Assembly (NCBI GenBank): GCA_029961685.1
Contig: JARWKL010000007.1
Coordinates: 14,393,013 to 14,457,012 of the forward strand
Direction of reading: 5' to 3'
Source: Aristolochia californica
Taxonomy: Eukaryota; Streptophyta; Magnoliopsida; Piperales; Aristolochiaceae
DNA length: 64,000 bases
Shown here: piece by piece, positions 53,049 to 63,351 of the stretch
Position numbering within the stretch: the stretch's first letter is position 1
Layout: each line of letters starts with the position of its first letter
Position numbers and translations under genes: made by a program
Notes under the pieces: generated by a model
The model's database searches: none
What the model was told of the DNA's origin: nothing
What the model saw: only the letters and a program-made list of their open reading frames with translations

Positions 53049-56000
53049 TTGTGGTGTATGAATAAATTTTCTTGATTTACTTTTTTTATAATTTTAAACT
53101 TTTTCCATACATCAACTATGAAATTTTCATTTTGCTATGATCTATTTGCCTTTTTTGTTTACGGGATGAAGGGACAGCGAAAAACTCGAAGTTTTGATTT
53201 AAGAAAAATATGTACATCTAAAATGGAAATGCACAATGCACATATGTAGAGAGAGATAATTCCACAGAGTGTCTGTTATTTTTAGGGATTGTAAGGACCT
53301 TTTCGTTTTTATATTTTAGGTTTTGCCTTCGTAGGGAAAAGTGGGTTGCGGAGGATTTTTAGCTGAGTGTTGAATTGCAATCCATAAGTCTTTTCATACA
53401 AAAATATAGCCCGTTACGCATGATAAATCACATTACAATCATCTATGATTAATTATATCAGCTTTATGCAAATGGGTAAAATAAAAGCATGTTTGACTCG
53501 GGTAAATATCCCACCGCAAGTTCACTTGAGAATTTAATGAGCGTTTGTTATTCTCTTTAAAAGCTTTGCATCCATAGCTCATTTGCATCTTTAACATGTT
53601 TCAAACATGCATATTCATTTTTAAAACATGTGTGGATGAAATATCTTTCTTGCAAAATTCCAAGCAATTAGGGTTAAACTAGTGGAATTTCCAAAAATTG
53701 GATAACAAAACTTTTGTGTTCATTTGTGTTGGGTGAATAAATTTTTTTTATTTATATTTGTTATTGTTTTAAATTTTTTCCATACATCGACTATAAAATT
53801 TTTATTTTTTTGTAAGCTTTTTGCCATGTTTGTTTTCGGGATGATGGGAGAGGGAAAAGTCAAAGTTTTGATTTAAGAAAAGAGTGTACATCTAAAAGGG
53901 AAAAGCACAATGCACAATTGTAGGGGGAGATAATTCCAAAGAGTGACTTTAATTTTTAGGGATTGTAAGCTCTTCTTAGTTTTTATATCTCAGGTTTTAC
54001 AATCGTCGGGAAAAAATGGTGGTAGAGGATTTTTAACTGAGTGTTGAATTGCAATCCATAAGTCATTTCGTACAAAACTATAGCCTGTTACGCATGATAA
54101 ATCAATTTACAATCATCTATGATTGTTAGATCAAATTTTTGAAAATGGGCAAAATAAGGACTTGTTAGACTCGGGTAAATATCCCACCGCACGTTCACTT
54201 GAGAATTTAATGAGCATTTGTTATTCTCTTTAAAAGCTTTGGATCCATAGGTCATTTGAATCTTTAACATGTTTCAAGCATGAATATCCATTTTTAAAAC
54301 ATGTGTAGAAAAAATCTTCTTCATGAAAAATTCCAAGCTTAATAGGGTTGGACTAATGGAATTTCCCAAACTTGGATAACAAAACTTTTGTGTTCATTTG
54401 TGGTGTGTGAATAGATATTTTTTATTTACATTAGTTATTACTTTAAATATTTTCCACACATCAACTATAAAAATTTTATTTTGTTGTGATCTTTTTTGCC
54501 TTTTTTGTTTACAGGATGAAGGGGCAGCGAAAACTCATAGTTCTGATTTAAGAAAAAAGTGTACATCTAAAATGGAAATGCACAATGCACAAATGTAGAG
54601 AGAGATATTTCCAAAGAGTGTTTGTATGTTTGAGGGATCGTATGCACTTTTTCTTTTTTATATCTAAGGTTTTGCAATCGTCGGGATTTTTAACTGAGTG
54701 TTGAATTGCAATCCATAAGTCATTTCATACAAAAATATAGCCCGTTACGCATGACAAATCACTTTACAATCATCTATGATTGATTATGACAGCTTTTTGC
54801 AAATGGGCAAAATAATGGCATGTTTGACTCGGGTAAATATCCCACCGCAAGTTCACTTCAGAATTGAATGAGCGTTTGTTATTCTCTTTAAAATATTTCC
54901 ATCCATAGCTCATTTACATCTTTAACATGTTTCAAACATGCATATCCATTTTTAAAACATGTGTGGACGAAATCTCTTTCTTGCAAAATTCCAAGCTATT
55001 AGGGTTAAACTAGTGGAATTTCCAAAAATTGGATAACAAAACTTTTGTGTTCATTTGTGTGGGGTGAATAAATTTTCTTTATTTATATTTGTTATTGTTT
55101 TAAATTTTTTCCATACATCAACTATAAAAGTTTCATTTTGATGTATGCTTTTTGCCTTGTTTTTTTTGTGATGAAGGGAGAGCGAAAAGTCAAAGTTTTG
55201 ATTTAAGAAAAGAGTGTACATCTAAAATGGAAAAGCACAATGCACAATTGTAGGGAGAGATAATTCCAAAGAGTGTCTGTAATTTTTAGGGATTGTAAGC
55301 TCTTTTTAGTTTTTATATCTCAGGTTTTGCAATAGTCGGGAAAAATAGGGGGCAGAGGATTTTTAACTGAGTGTTGAATTGCAATCCATAAGTCATTTCA
55401 TAAAAAAATATAGCCTGTTATGCATGATAAATCACATTACAATCATCTATGATTAATTATGTCAGCTTTTTGCAAATGGGCAAAATAATGGCATGTTTGA
55501 CTCGGGCAAAATATCCCACCACAAGTTCACTTGAGAATTTAATGAGCGTTTGTTATTCTCTTTAAAAGCTTTGCATCCATAGCTCATTTACATCTTTAAC
55601 ATGTTTCTAACATGCATATCCATTTTTAAAACATGTGTGGACGAAATCGCTTTCTTGCAAAATTCCAAGCTATTAGGGTAAAACAAGTGAAATTTCCCAA
55701 AATTGGATAACAAAAATTTTGTGTTCATTTGTGTTGGGTGAATAAATTTTCTTTATTTATATTTGTTATTGTTTTAAATTTTTTCCATACATCAACTATA
55801 AAATTTTCATTTTGTTGTAGGCTTTTTGCCTTGTTTGATTTCGGGATGAAGGGATGGCAAAAAGTCAAAGTTTTTATTTAAGAAAAAAGTGTACATCTAA
55901 AATGGAAAAGCACAATGAAAAATTGTAGGGAGAGATAATTCCAAAGAGTGTCTGTAATTTTTAGGGATTGTAAGCTCTTTTTAGTTTTTATATCTCAAGT

Positions 56001-57076
56001 TTTGCAATCGTCGGGAAAAATTTGTAGCAGAGGATTTTTAACTGAGTGTTGAATTGCAATCCATAAGTCATTTCATACAAAAATATAGCCCGTTACGCAT
56101 GATAAATCACTTTAGAATCATCTATGATTGTTAGATCAAATTTTTGAAAATGGGCAAAATAATGACTTGTTAGACTTGGGTAAATATCCCACCACACGTT
56201 CACTTGAGAATTTAATGAGCATTTTCTATTCTCTTTAAAAGCATTGGATCCAGAGGTCATTCCAATCTTTAACATGTTTCAAGCATGCATATCCATTTTT
56301 AAAACATGTGTAGAAAAAATCTCCTTCATGTAAAATTCCAAGCTTAAAAGGGTTGGACTAATGGAATTTCCCAAACTTGGATAACAAAACTTTTGTGTTC
56401 ATTTGTGGTGTGTGAATAGATATTTTTTATTTACATTAGTTATTATTTTAAATATTTTTCACACATCAACTATAAATGTTTTATTTTGTTGTGATTTTTT
56501 TTGCCTTTTTTGTTTACGGGATGAAGGGGGAGCGCAAACTCAAAGTTCTGACTTAAGAAAAAAGTGTACATCTAAAATGGAAATGCACAATGCACAAATT
56601 TAGAGAGAGATATTTCCAAAGAGTGTCTATATGTTTTAGGGATTGTATGCACTTTTTCGTTTTTATATCTAAGGTTTTGCAATCGTCGGGAAACGGGGGA
56701 GGCAGGGGATTTTTAACTGAGTGTTGACTTCAAATCCATAAGTCATTTCTTGCAAAAATATAGCCCGTTACGCATGACAAATCACTTTACAATCATCTAT
56801 GATTGTTAGATCAACTTTTCGAATATGGGCAAAATAATGGCTTGTTTGACTCGGGAAAATATCCCATTGCACGTTCACTTGAGAATTTAATGAGCGTTTG
56901 TTATTCTCTTTAAAAACTTTGGATCCATAGGTCATTTGAATCTTTAACATGTTTCTGGCATGCATGTCCATTTTTAAAACATGTGTAGAAAAAATCTCCT
57001 TCGGGTAAAATTCCAAGATATTAGTTTTGGACTAGTGGAATTTCCCAAACTTTGATAACAAAACTTTTGTGTTCAT
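53049..57076 (+). repeat. Hexamer A-C-B-C-C-B (53049, 53724, 54398, 55055, 55729, 56403)
   Basis: The first three monomers repeat the 49020 trimer. The B at 54398 then loses 17 bp of its G-rich box near 54686 (TCGGG joined to ATTTTTAAC). It continues with an A-like middle and tail and leads to C. The C at 55055 also takes an A tail (TTAATTATGTCAGC), so a second C follows at 55729. An A is missing from the expected order. Confidence 0.88.
56403..57076 (+). repeat. Class B monomer, reference copy (674 bp)
   Basis: Class B is recognised by GAATAGATATTTTTTATTT, TTATTATTTTAAATATTTT, CACACATCAACTATAAA, AAAGTTCTGA, AGAGATATTTCC and a G-rich box (GGGAAACGGGGGAGGC). Its tail has GTTAGMTCAACTTTT, GGCTTGTTTGACTCGGG and TTTCTGGCATGC, then runs into the A leader. 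33 anchors are class B. It is the most distinct class: GC-rich sequence is concentrated in its G-rich box, which A and C replace with weaker versions. Confidence 0.93.
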
Positions 57077-57750
57077 TTGTGGTGTGTGAAAAAATTTTCT
57101 TCATTTACTTTTTTTATTGTTTTAAACTTTTTCCGTACATCAACTATGAAATTTTCATTTTGCTGTGATCTATTTGCCTTTTTTGTTTACGGGATGAAGG
57201 GAGAGCAAAAAACTCGTAGTTTTGATTTAAGAAAAATGTGTACATCTAAAATGGAAATGCACAATGCACATATGTAGAGAGAGATAATTCCAAAGAGTCT
57301 CTGTAATTTTAAGTGATTGTAAGCACCTTTTCGTTTTTATATCTCAGGTTTTACAATCGTCGGGAAAAATGGGTTGCGCAGGATTTTTAACTAAGTGTTG
57401 AATTGCAATCCATAAGTAATTTTATACAAAAATATAGCCTGTGACGCATGATAAATAACATTACAATCATCTATGATTAATTATGTCAGCTTTTTGCAAA
57501 TGGGTAAAATAATGGCATGTTTGACTCGGGTAAATATCCCACCGCAAGTTCATTTGAGAATTTAATGAGCGTTTGCTATTCTCTTTATAAGCTTTGCATC
57601 CATAGGTCATTTGCATCTTTAACATGTTTCAAACATGCATATCCATTTTTAAAACAAGTGTGGACGAAATCTCTTTCTTGCAAAATTCCAAACTATTAGG
57701 GTTAAACTAGTGGATTTTCCCAAAATTAGATAACAAATTTTTGTGTTCAT
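57077..57750 (+). repeat. Class A monomer, reference copy (674 bp)
   Basis: Class A is preceded by the leader ATATTAGTTTTGGACTAG. It is recognised after the anchor by AATAAATTTTCTTCATTT, CTATGAAATTTTC, GAAAAACTCG, AGATAATTCC and AAAAATGGGTTGCG. Its tail carries ATGATTAATTATGTCAGC, GCAAGTTCA, TTTGCATCCATA and the palindrome CATGTTTCAAACATG. It normally runs into the C leader. 32 anchors in the window are class A. This copy also has the local variants CTCGTAG and TTAAGTGATTG shared with the next trimers. Confidence 0.93.
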
Positions 57751-58424
57751 TTGTGTTGGGTGAATAAATTTTCTTTATTTATAGCTGTTATTGTTTTAAA
57801 TTTTTTCCATACATCAACTATAAAATTTTCATTTTGTTGTAAGCTTTTTGCCTTGTTTGTTTTCGGGATGAAGGAAGAGCGAAAAGTCAAAGTTTTGATT
57901 TAAGAAAAAAGTGAACATATAAAATGGAAAAGCAGAATGCACAATTGTAGGGAGAGATAATTCCAAAGAGTGTCTGTAATTTTTAGGGATTGTAAACTCT
58001 TTTTAGTTTTTATATCTCAGGTTTTGCAATCATCGGGAAAAAATGGTGGCAGAGGATTTTTATCTGAGTGTTAAATTGCAATCGATTAGTCATTTCATAC
58101 AAAAATATAGCCCGTTACGCATGATAAATCAGTTTACAATCATCTATGATTGTTAGATCAAATTTTTGAAAATGGGCAAAATAAAGACTTGTTAGACTCG
58201 GGTAAGTATCCCACCGCACGTTCACTTGAGAATTTAATGAGCGTTTGTTATTCTCTTTAAAAGCATTGGATCCATAGGTTATTTGAATCTTTAACATGTT
58301 TCAAGCATGCATATCCATTTTTAAAACATGCGTAGATAAAATCTCCTTCATGTAAAATTCCAAGCTTAAAAGGGTTGGACTAGTGGAATTTCCCAAACTT
58401 GGATAACAAAACTTTTGTGTTCAT
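57751..58424 (+). repeat. Class C monomer, reference copy (674 bp)
   Basis: Class C is preceded by CTATTAGGGTTAAACTAG. It is recognised by TGTTGGGTGAATAAATTT, TTTATTTATA, TTTTCCATACATC, CTATAAAATTTTC, GAAAAGTCAAAG, CAATTGTAGGGAGAG and TGGTGGCAGAGG. Its tail has GTTAGATCAAATTTTTG, GACTTGTTAGACTCGGG and TTTCAAGCATGC. It normally runs into the B leader CTTAATAGGGTTGGACTAA (here CTTAAAAGGG). 30 anchors are class C, and a further C lacking its head is fused to an A near 62.7 kb. Confidence 0.93.
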
Positions 58425-58714
58425 TTGTGGTGTGTTAATAGATATTTTTTATTTACATTAGTTATTATTTTAAATATTTTTCACACATCAACTATAAAAT
58501 TTTTATTTTGTTGTGATATTTTTTGCCTTTTTTGTTTACGGAATGAAGGGGGAGCGGAGCGCAAACTCAAAGTTCTGACTTAAGAAAAAAGTGTACATCT
58601 AAAATGGAAATGCACAATGCACAAATGTAGAGAGAGATATTTCCAAAGAATGTCTGTATGTTTTAGGGATTGTATGCACTTTTTCGTTTTTATATCTAAG
58701 GTTTTGCAATCGTC

Positions 58715-58735
58715 GGGAAACGGGGGAGGCGGGGG
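58715..58735 (+). other. B-specific G-rich box, strongest copy
   Basis: G runs of 3, 5, 2 and 5 separated by AAAC, A and C. The usual B version is GGGAAACGGGGGAGGCGGG. It is the one GC-rich stretch of the trimer, recurring about every 2.02 kb. It has only three runs of three or more Gs, so a two-tetrad or bulged G-quadruplex is possible, not a canonical one. Confidence 0.75.
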
Positions 58736-59649
58736 ATTTTTAACTGAGTGTTGACTTCAAATCCATAAGTCATTTCTTGCAAAAATATAGCCCCTTACAC
58801 ATGACAAATCAAGTTACAATCATCTAAGACTGTTAGCTCAACTTTTTTAATATGGGCAAAATAATGGCTTGTTTGACTCGGGCAAATATCCCACTGCACG
58901 TTCACTTGAGAATTTATTGAGCGTTTGTCATTCTCTTTAAAAACTTTGGATCCATAGGTCATTTGAGTCTTGAACATGTTTCTGGCACGCATATCCATTT
59001 TTAAAACATGTGTAGAAAAAATCTCCTTCATGTAAAATTCCAAGATATTAGTTTTGGACTAGTGGAATTTCCAAAACTAGGATAACAAAACTTTTGTGTT
59101 CAATTGTGGTGTGTGAATAAATTTTCTTCATTTACTTTTTTTATTGTTTTAAACTTTTTCCGTACATCAACTATGAAATTTTCATTTTGCTGTGATCTAT
59201 TTGCCTTTTTTGTTTACGGGATGAAGGGAGAGCAAAAAACTCGTAGTTTTGATTAAAGAAAAATGTGTACATCTAAAACGGAAATGCACAATGCACGTAT
59301 GTAGAGAGAGATAATTCCAAAGAGTGTCTGTAATATTTAGTGATTGTAAGCACCTTTTCGTTTTTATATCTCAGGTTTTACAATCGTCGGGAAAAAGGGG
59401 TTGTGGAGGATTTTTAACTAAGTGTTGAATTGCAAACCATAAGTCATTTTACACAAAAATATAGCCCGTTACGCATGATAAATCACATTACAATCATCTA
59501 TGATTAATTATGTCAACTTTTTGCAAATGGGCAAAATAATGGCATGTTTGACTTGGGTAAATATCCCACCGCAAGTTCACTTGAGAATTTAATGAGCGTT
59601 TGTTATTCTCTTTAAAAGCTTTGCATCCATAGCTCATTTGCATCTTTAA

Positions 59650-59664
59650 CATGTTTCAAACATG
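59650..59664. repeat. Class A palindrome CATGTTTCAAACATG, reference copy
   Basis: A perfect inverted repeat with 7-bp arms around a single C. It is typical of A tails; C has CATGTTTCAAGCATG and B has CATGTTTCTGGCATG at the same place, which break the symmetry to different degrees. Confidence 0.85.
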
Positions 59665-60162
59665 CATATATTTTTTTAAAACATGTGTGGACGAAATCTC
59701 TTTCTTGCAAAATTCCAACCTATTAGGGTTAAACTAGTGGAGTTTCCCAAAATTGGATAACAAATTTTTGTGTTCATTTGTGTTGGGTGAATAAATTTTC
59801 TTTTTTTATAGCTGTTATTGTTTTAAATTTTTTCCATACATCAACTATAAAATTTTCATTTTGTTGTGAACTTTTTGCCTTGTTTGTTTTCGGGATGAAG
59901 GGAGAGCGAAAAGTCAAAGTTTTGATTTAAGAAAAAAGTGAACATATAAAATGGAAAAGCACAATGCACAATTGTAGGGAGAGATAATTCCAAAGAGTGT
60001 CTGTAATTTTTAGGGATTGTAAACTCTTTTTAGTTTTTATATCTCAGGTTTTGCAATCGTCGGGAAAAAATGGTGGCAGAGGATTTTTAACTGAGTGTTA
60101 AATTGCAATCGATAAGTCATTTCATACAAAAATATAGCCCGTTACGCATGATAAATCACTTT

Positions 60163-60180
60163 ACAATCATCTATGATTGT
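60163..60180. repeat. 18-bp dyad, reference copy
   Basis: ACAATCAT-CT-ATGATTGT is an inverted repeat with 8-bp arms and a 2-bp spacer. It recurs in most B and C monomers at the same place, once per monomer. In class A the right arm is ATGATTAA, which leaves 6-bp arms. It lies just after the conserved GCCCGTTACGCATGA block. A binding role is inference only. Confidence 0.85.
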
Positions 60181-61126
60181 TAGATCAAATTTTTGAAAAT
60201 GGGCAAAATAATGACTTGTTGGACTCGGGTAAATATCCCACTGCACGTTCACTTGAGAATTTAATGAGCGTTTGTTATTCTCTTTAAAAGCATTGGATCC
60301 ATAGGTCATTTGAATCTTTAACATGTTTCAAGCATGCATATCCTTTTTTAGAACATGTGTAGAAAAAATCTCCATCATGTAAAATTCCAAGCTTAAAAGG
60401 GTTGGACTAATGGAATTTCCCAAACTTGGATAACAAAACTTTTGTGTTCATTTGTGGTGTGTGAATAGATATTTTTTATTTACATTAGTTATTATTTTAA
60501 ATATTTATTCACACATCAACTATAAAATTTTTATTTTGTTGTGATATTTTTTGCCTTTTTTGTTTACGGGATGAAGGGGGAGCTCAAACTCAAAGTTCTG
60601 ATTTAAGAAAAAACTATACATCTAAAATGGAAATGCACAATGCACAAATGTAGAGAGAGATATTTCCTAAGAGTGTCTGTATGTTTTAGGGATCTTATGC
60701 ATTTTTTCGTTTTTATATCTAAGGTTTTGCAATCGTCGGGAAACGGGGGAGGCAGGTAATTTTTAACTGAGTGTTGACTTCAAATCCAGACAACATTTCT
60801 TAAAAAAATATAGCCCATTACGCATGACAAATCACTTTACAATCATCTATGATTGTTAGCTCAACTTTTTGAATGTGGGCAAAATAATGGCTTGTTTGAC
60901 TCGGGCAAATATCCCACCGCATGTTCACTTGAGATTTTAATGAGCGTTTGTTATTCTCTTTAAAAGCTTTGGATCTATAGGTCATTTGAATCTTTAACAT
61001 GTTTCTGGCATGCATATCCATTTTTAAAACATGTGTAGAAAAAATCTCCTTCATGTAAAATTCCAAGATATTAGTTTTTGACTAGTGGAATTTCCCAAAC
61101 TTGGATAACAAAACTTTTGTGTTCAT

Positions 61127-62475
61127 TTGTGGTGTGTGAATAAATTTTCTTCATTTACTTTTTTTATTGTTTTAAACTTTTTCCGTACATCAACTATGAA
61201 ATTTTCTTTTTGCTCTGATCTATTTGCCTTTTTTGTTTACGGGATGAAGGGAGAGCGAAAAACTCGTAGTTATGATTTAAGAAATATGTGTACATCTAAA
61301 ACGGAAATGCACAATGCACATATGTAGAGAGAGATAATTCCAAAGAGTGTCTTTAATTTTTAGTGATTGTAAGCACCTTTTCGTTTTTATATCTCAGGTT
61401 TTACAATTGTCGGGAAAAATGGGTTGCGGAGGATTTTTAACTGAGTGTTGAATTGCAATCCATAAGTCATTTTATACAAAAATATAGCCCATTACGCATG
61501 ATAAATCACATTCCAATCATCTATGATTAATTAAGTTAGCTTTTTGCAAATGGGCAAAATAATGGCATGTTTGACTCGGGTAAATATCCCACCGCAGGTT
61601 CACTTGAGAATTTAATGAGCGTTTGTTATTCTCTTTAAAAGGTTTGCATCCATAGCTCATTTGAATCTTTAACAGGTTTCCAACATGCATATCAATTTTT
61701 AAAACATGTGTGAAAGAAATCTATTTCTTGCAAAATTCCAACCTATTAGGGTTAAACTAGTGGATTTTCCCAAAATTGGATAACAAATTTTTGTGTTCAT
61801 TTGTGTTGGGTGAATAAATTTTCTTTATTTATAGCTGTTATTGTTTTAAATTTTTTCCATACATCAACTATAAAATTTTCATTTTGTTGTAAGTTTTTTG
61901 CCTTGTTTGATTTCGGGATGAAGGGAGAGCGAAATGTCAAAGTTTTGATTTAAGAAAAAAGTGAACATATAAAATGGAAAAGCACAAAGCACAATTGTAG
62001 GGAGAGATAATTCCAAAAAGAGTGTCTGTAATTTTTAGGGATTGAAAACTCTTTTTAGTTTTTATATCTCAGGTTTTGCAATCGTCGGTAAAAAATGGTG
62101 GCAGAGGATTTTTAATTGAGTTTTAAATTGCAATCGATAAGTCATTTCATACAAAAATATAGCCCGTTATGCATGATAAATCAGTTTACAATCATCTATG
62201 ATTGTTAGATCAATTTTTTGAAAATGGGCAAAATAATGACTTGTTAGACTCGGGTAAATATCCCACCACACGTTCACTTGAGAATTTAATGAGCGTTTGT
62301 TATTCTCTTTAAAAGCATTGGATCCATAGGTCATTTGAATCCTTAACATGTTTCAAGCATGCATATCCATTTTTAAAACATGTGTAGAAAAAATCTCCTT
62401 CATGTAAAATTCCAAGATATTAGTTTTGGACTAGTGGAATTTCCCAAACTTGGATGACAAAACTTTTTTGTTCAT
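61127..62475 (+). repeat. A-C dimer lacking a B (61127, 61801)
   Basis: The A and C carry the same local variants as 57077 and 59104. The C keeps its C tail up to AAAATTCCAAG (about 62413) and then has the A leader ATATTAGTTTTGGACTAG, so the next head is A. The crossover lies in the shared block upstream of the leader. Confidence 0.9.
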
Positions 62476-63351
62476 TTGTGATGTGTGAATAAATTTTCTT
62501 CATTTACTTTTTTTATTGTTTTGAACTTTTTTCGTACATCAACTATGAAATTTTCATTTTGTTGTAATCTATTTGCCTTTTTTGTTTACGGGATGAAGGG
62601 AGAGCGAAAAACTTGAAGTTTTGATTTAAGAAAAATGTGTGCATCTAAAACAGAAATGCACAATGCACATATGTAGAGATAGATAATTCCAAAGAGTGTC
62701 TTTATTTATATTTGTTATTGTTTTAAATTGTTTCCAGACATCAACTATAAAATTTTTATTTTGTTGTAAGCTTTTTGCCATGTTTGTTTTTGGGATGAAG
62801 GGAGTGCGAAAAGTCAAAATTTTGATTTAAGAAAAGAGTGTACATCTAATATGGAAAAGCACAATGCACAATTTTAGGGACAGATAATTCCAAAGAGTGT
62901 CTATAATTTTTAGGGATTGTAATTTCTTTTTAGTTTTTATATCTCAGGTTTTGCAATCGTCGGGAAAAATTGGTGGCAGAGGATTTTTAACTGAGTGTTG
63001 AATTGCAATCCAAAAGTCATTTCATACAAAAATATTGCCCGTTACTCATGATAAATCACTTTACAATCATCTATGATTGTTAGATGAAATATTTGAAAAA
63101 GGGCAAAATAATGACTTGTTACATTCGGGTAAATATCCCACCGCATGTTCACTTGAGAATTTAATGAGCGTTTGTTATTCTTTTTAAAAGCATTGGATCC
63201 ATAGGTCATTTGAATATTTAACATGTTTCAAGCATGCATATCCATTTTTAAAACATGTGTAGAAAAAATCTCCTTCATGTAGAATTCCAAGCTTAAAAGG
63301 GTTGGATTTATGGAATTTTCCAAACTTGGATAAAAAAACTTTTGTGTTCAT
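62476..63351 (+). repeat. A/C fusion monomer, 876 bp
   Basis: The A head runs 224 bp to CAAAGAGTGTC and is then joined at about 62700 to a C monomer at TTTATTTATATTTG, about 23 bp after where the C anchor would be. About 472 bp are missing: the A middle and tail and the C leader. The C part then continues normally into the B leader. The only shared bases at the joint are a few (TCT). Confidence 0.92.

Larger units (their letters stand above)
57077..59103 (+). repeat. A-C-B trimer (57077, 57751, 58425)
   Basis: Part of a local amplification: CTCGTAG and AGTGATTGTAAGC in A, GATAACAAATTTTTG, TATAGCTGTTATTG and GTGAACATATAAAATGG around and in C, GCAAACTCAAAGTTC in B. The B is 679 bp because GGAGC is repeated (GGGAGCGGAGCGC near 58551). 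Its G-rich box ends in five Gs (58715-58735). Confidence 0.93.
59104..61126 (+). repeat. A-C-B trimer (59104, 59778, 60452)
   Basis: Shares all the marker variants of the trimer at 57077 (CTCGTAG, AGTGATTGTAAGC, GATAACAAATTTTTG, TATAGCTGTTATTG, GTGAACATATAAAATGG). Normal order, spacings 674, 674 and 675 bp. Confidence 0.94.
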
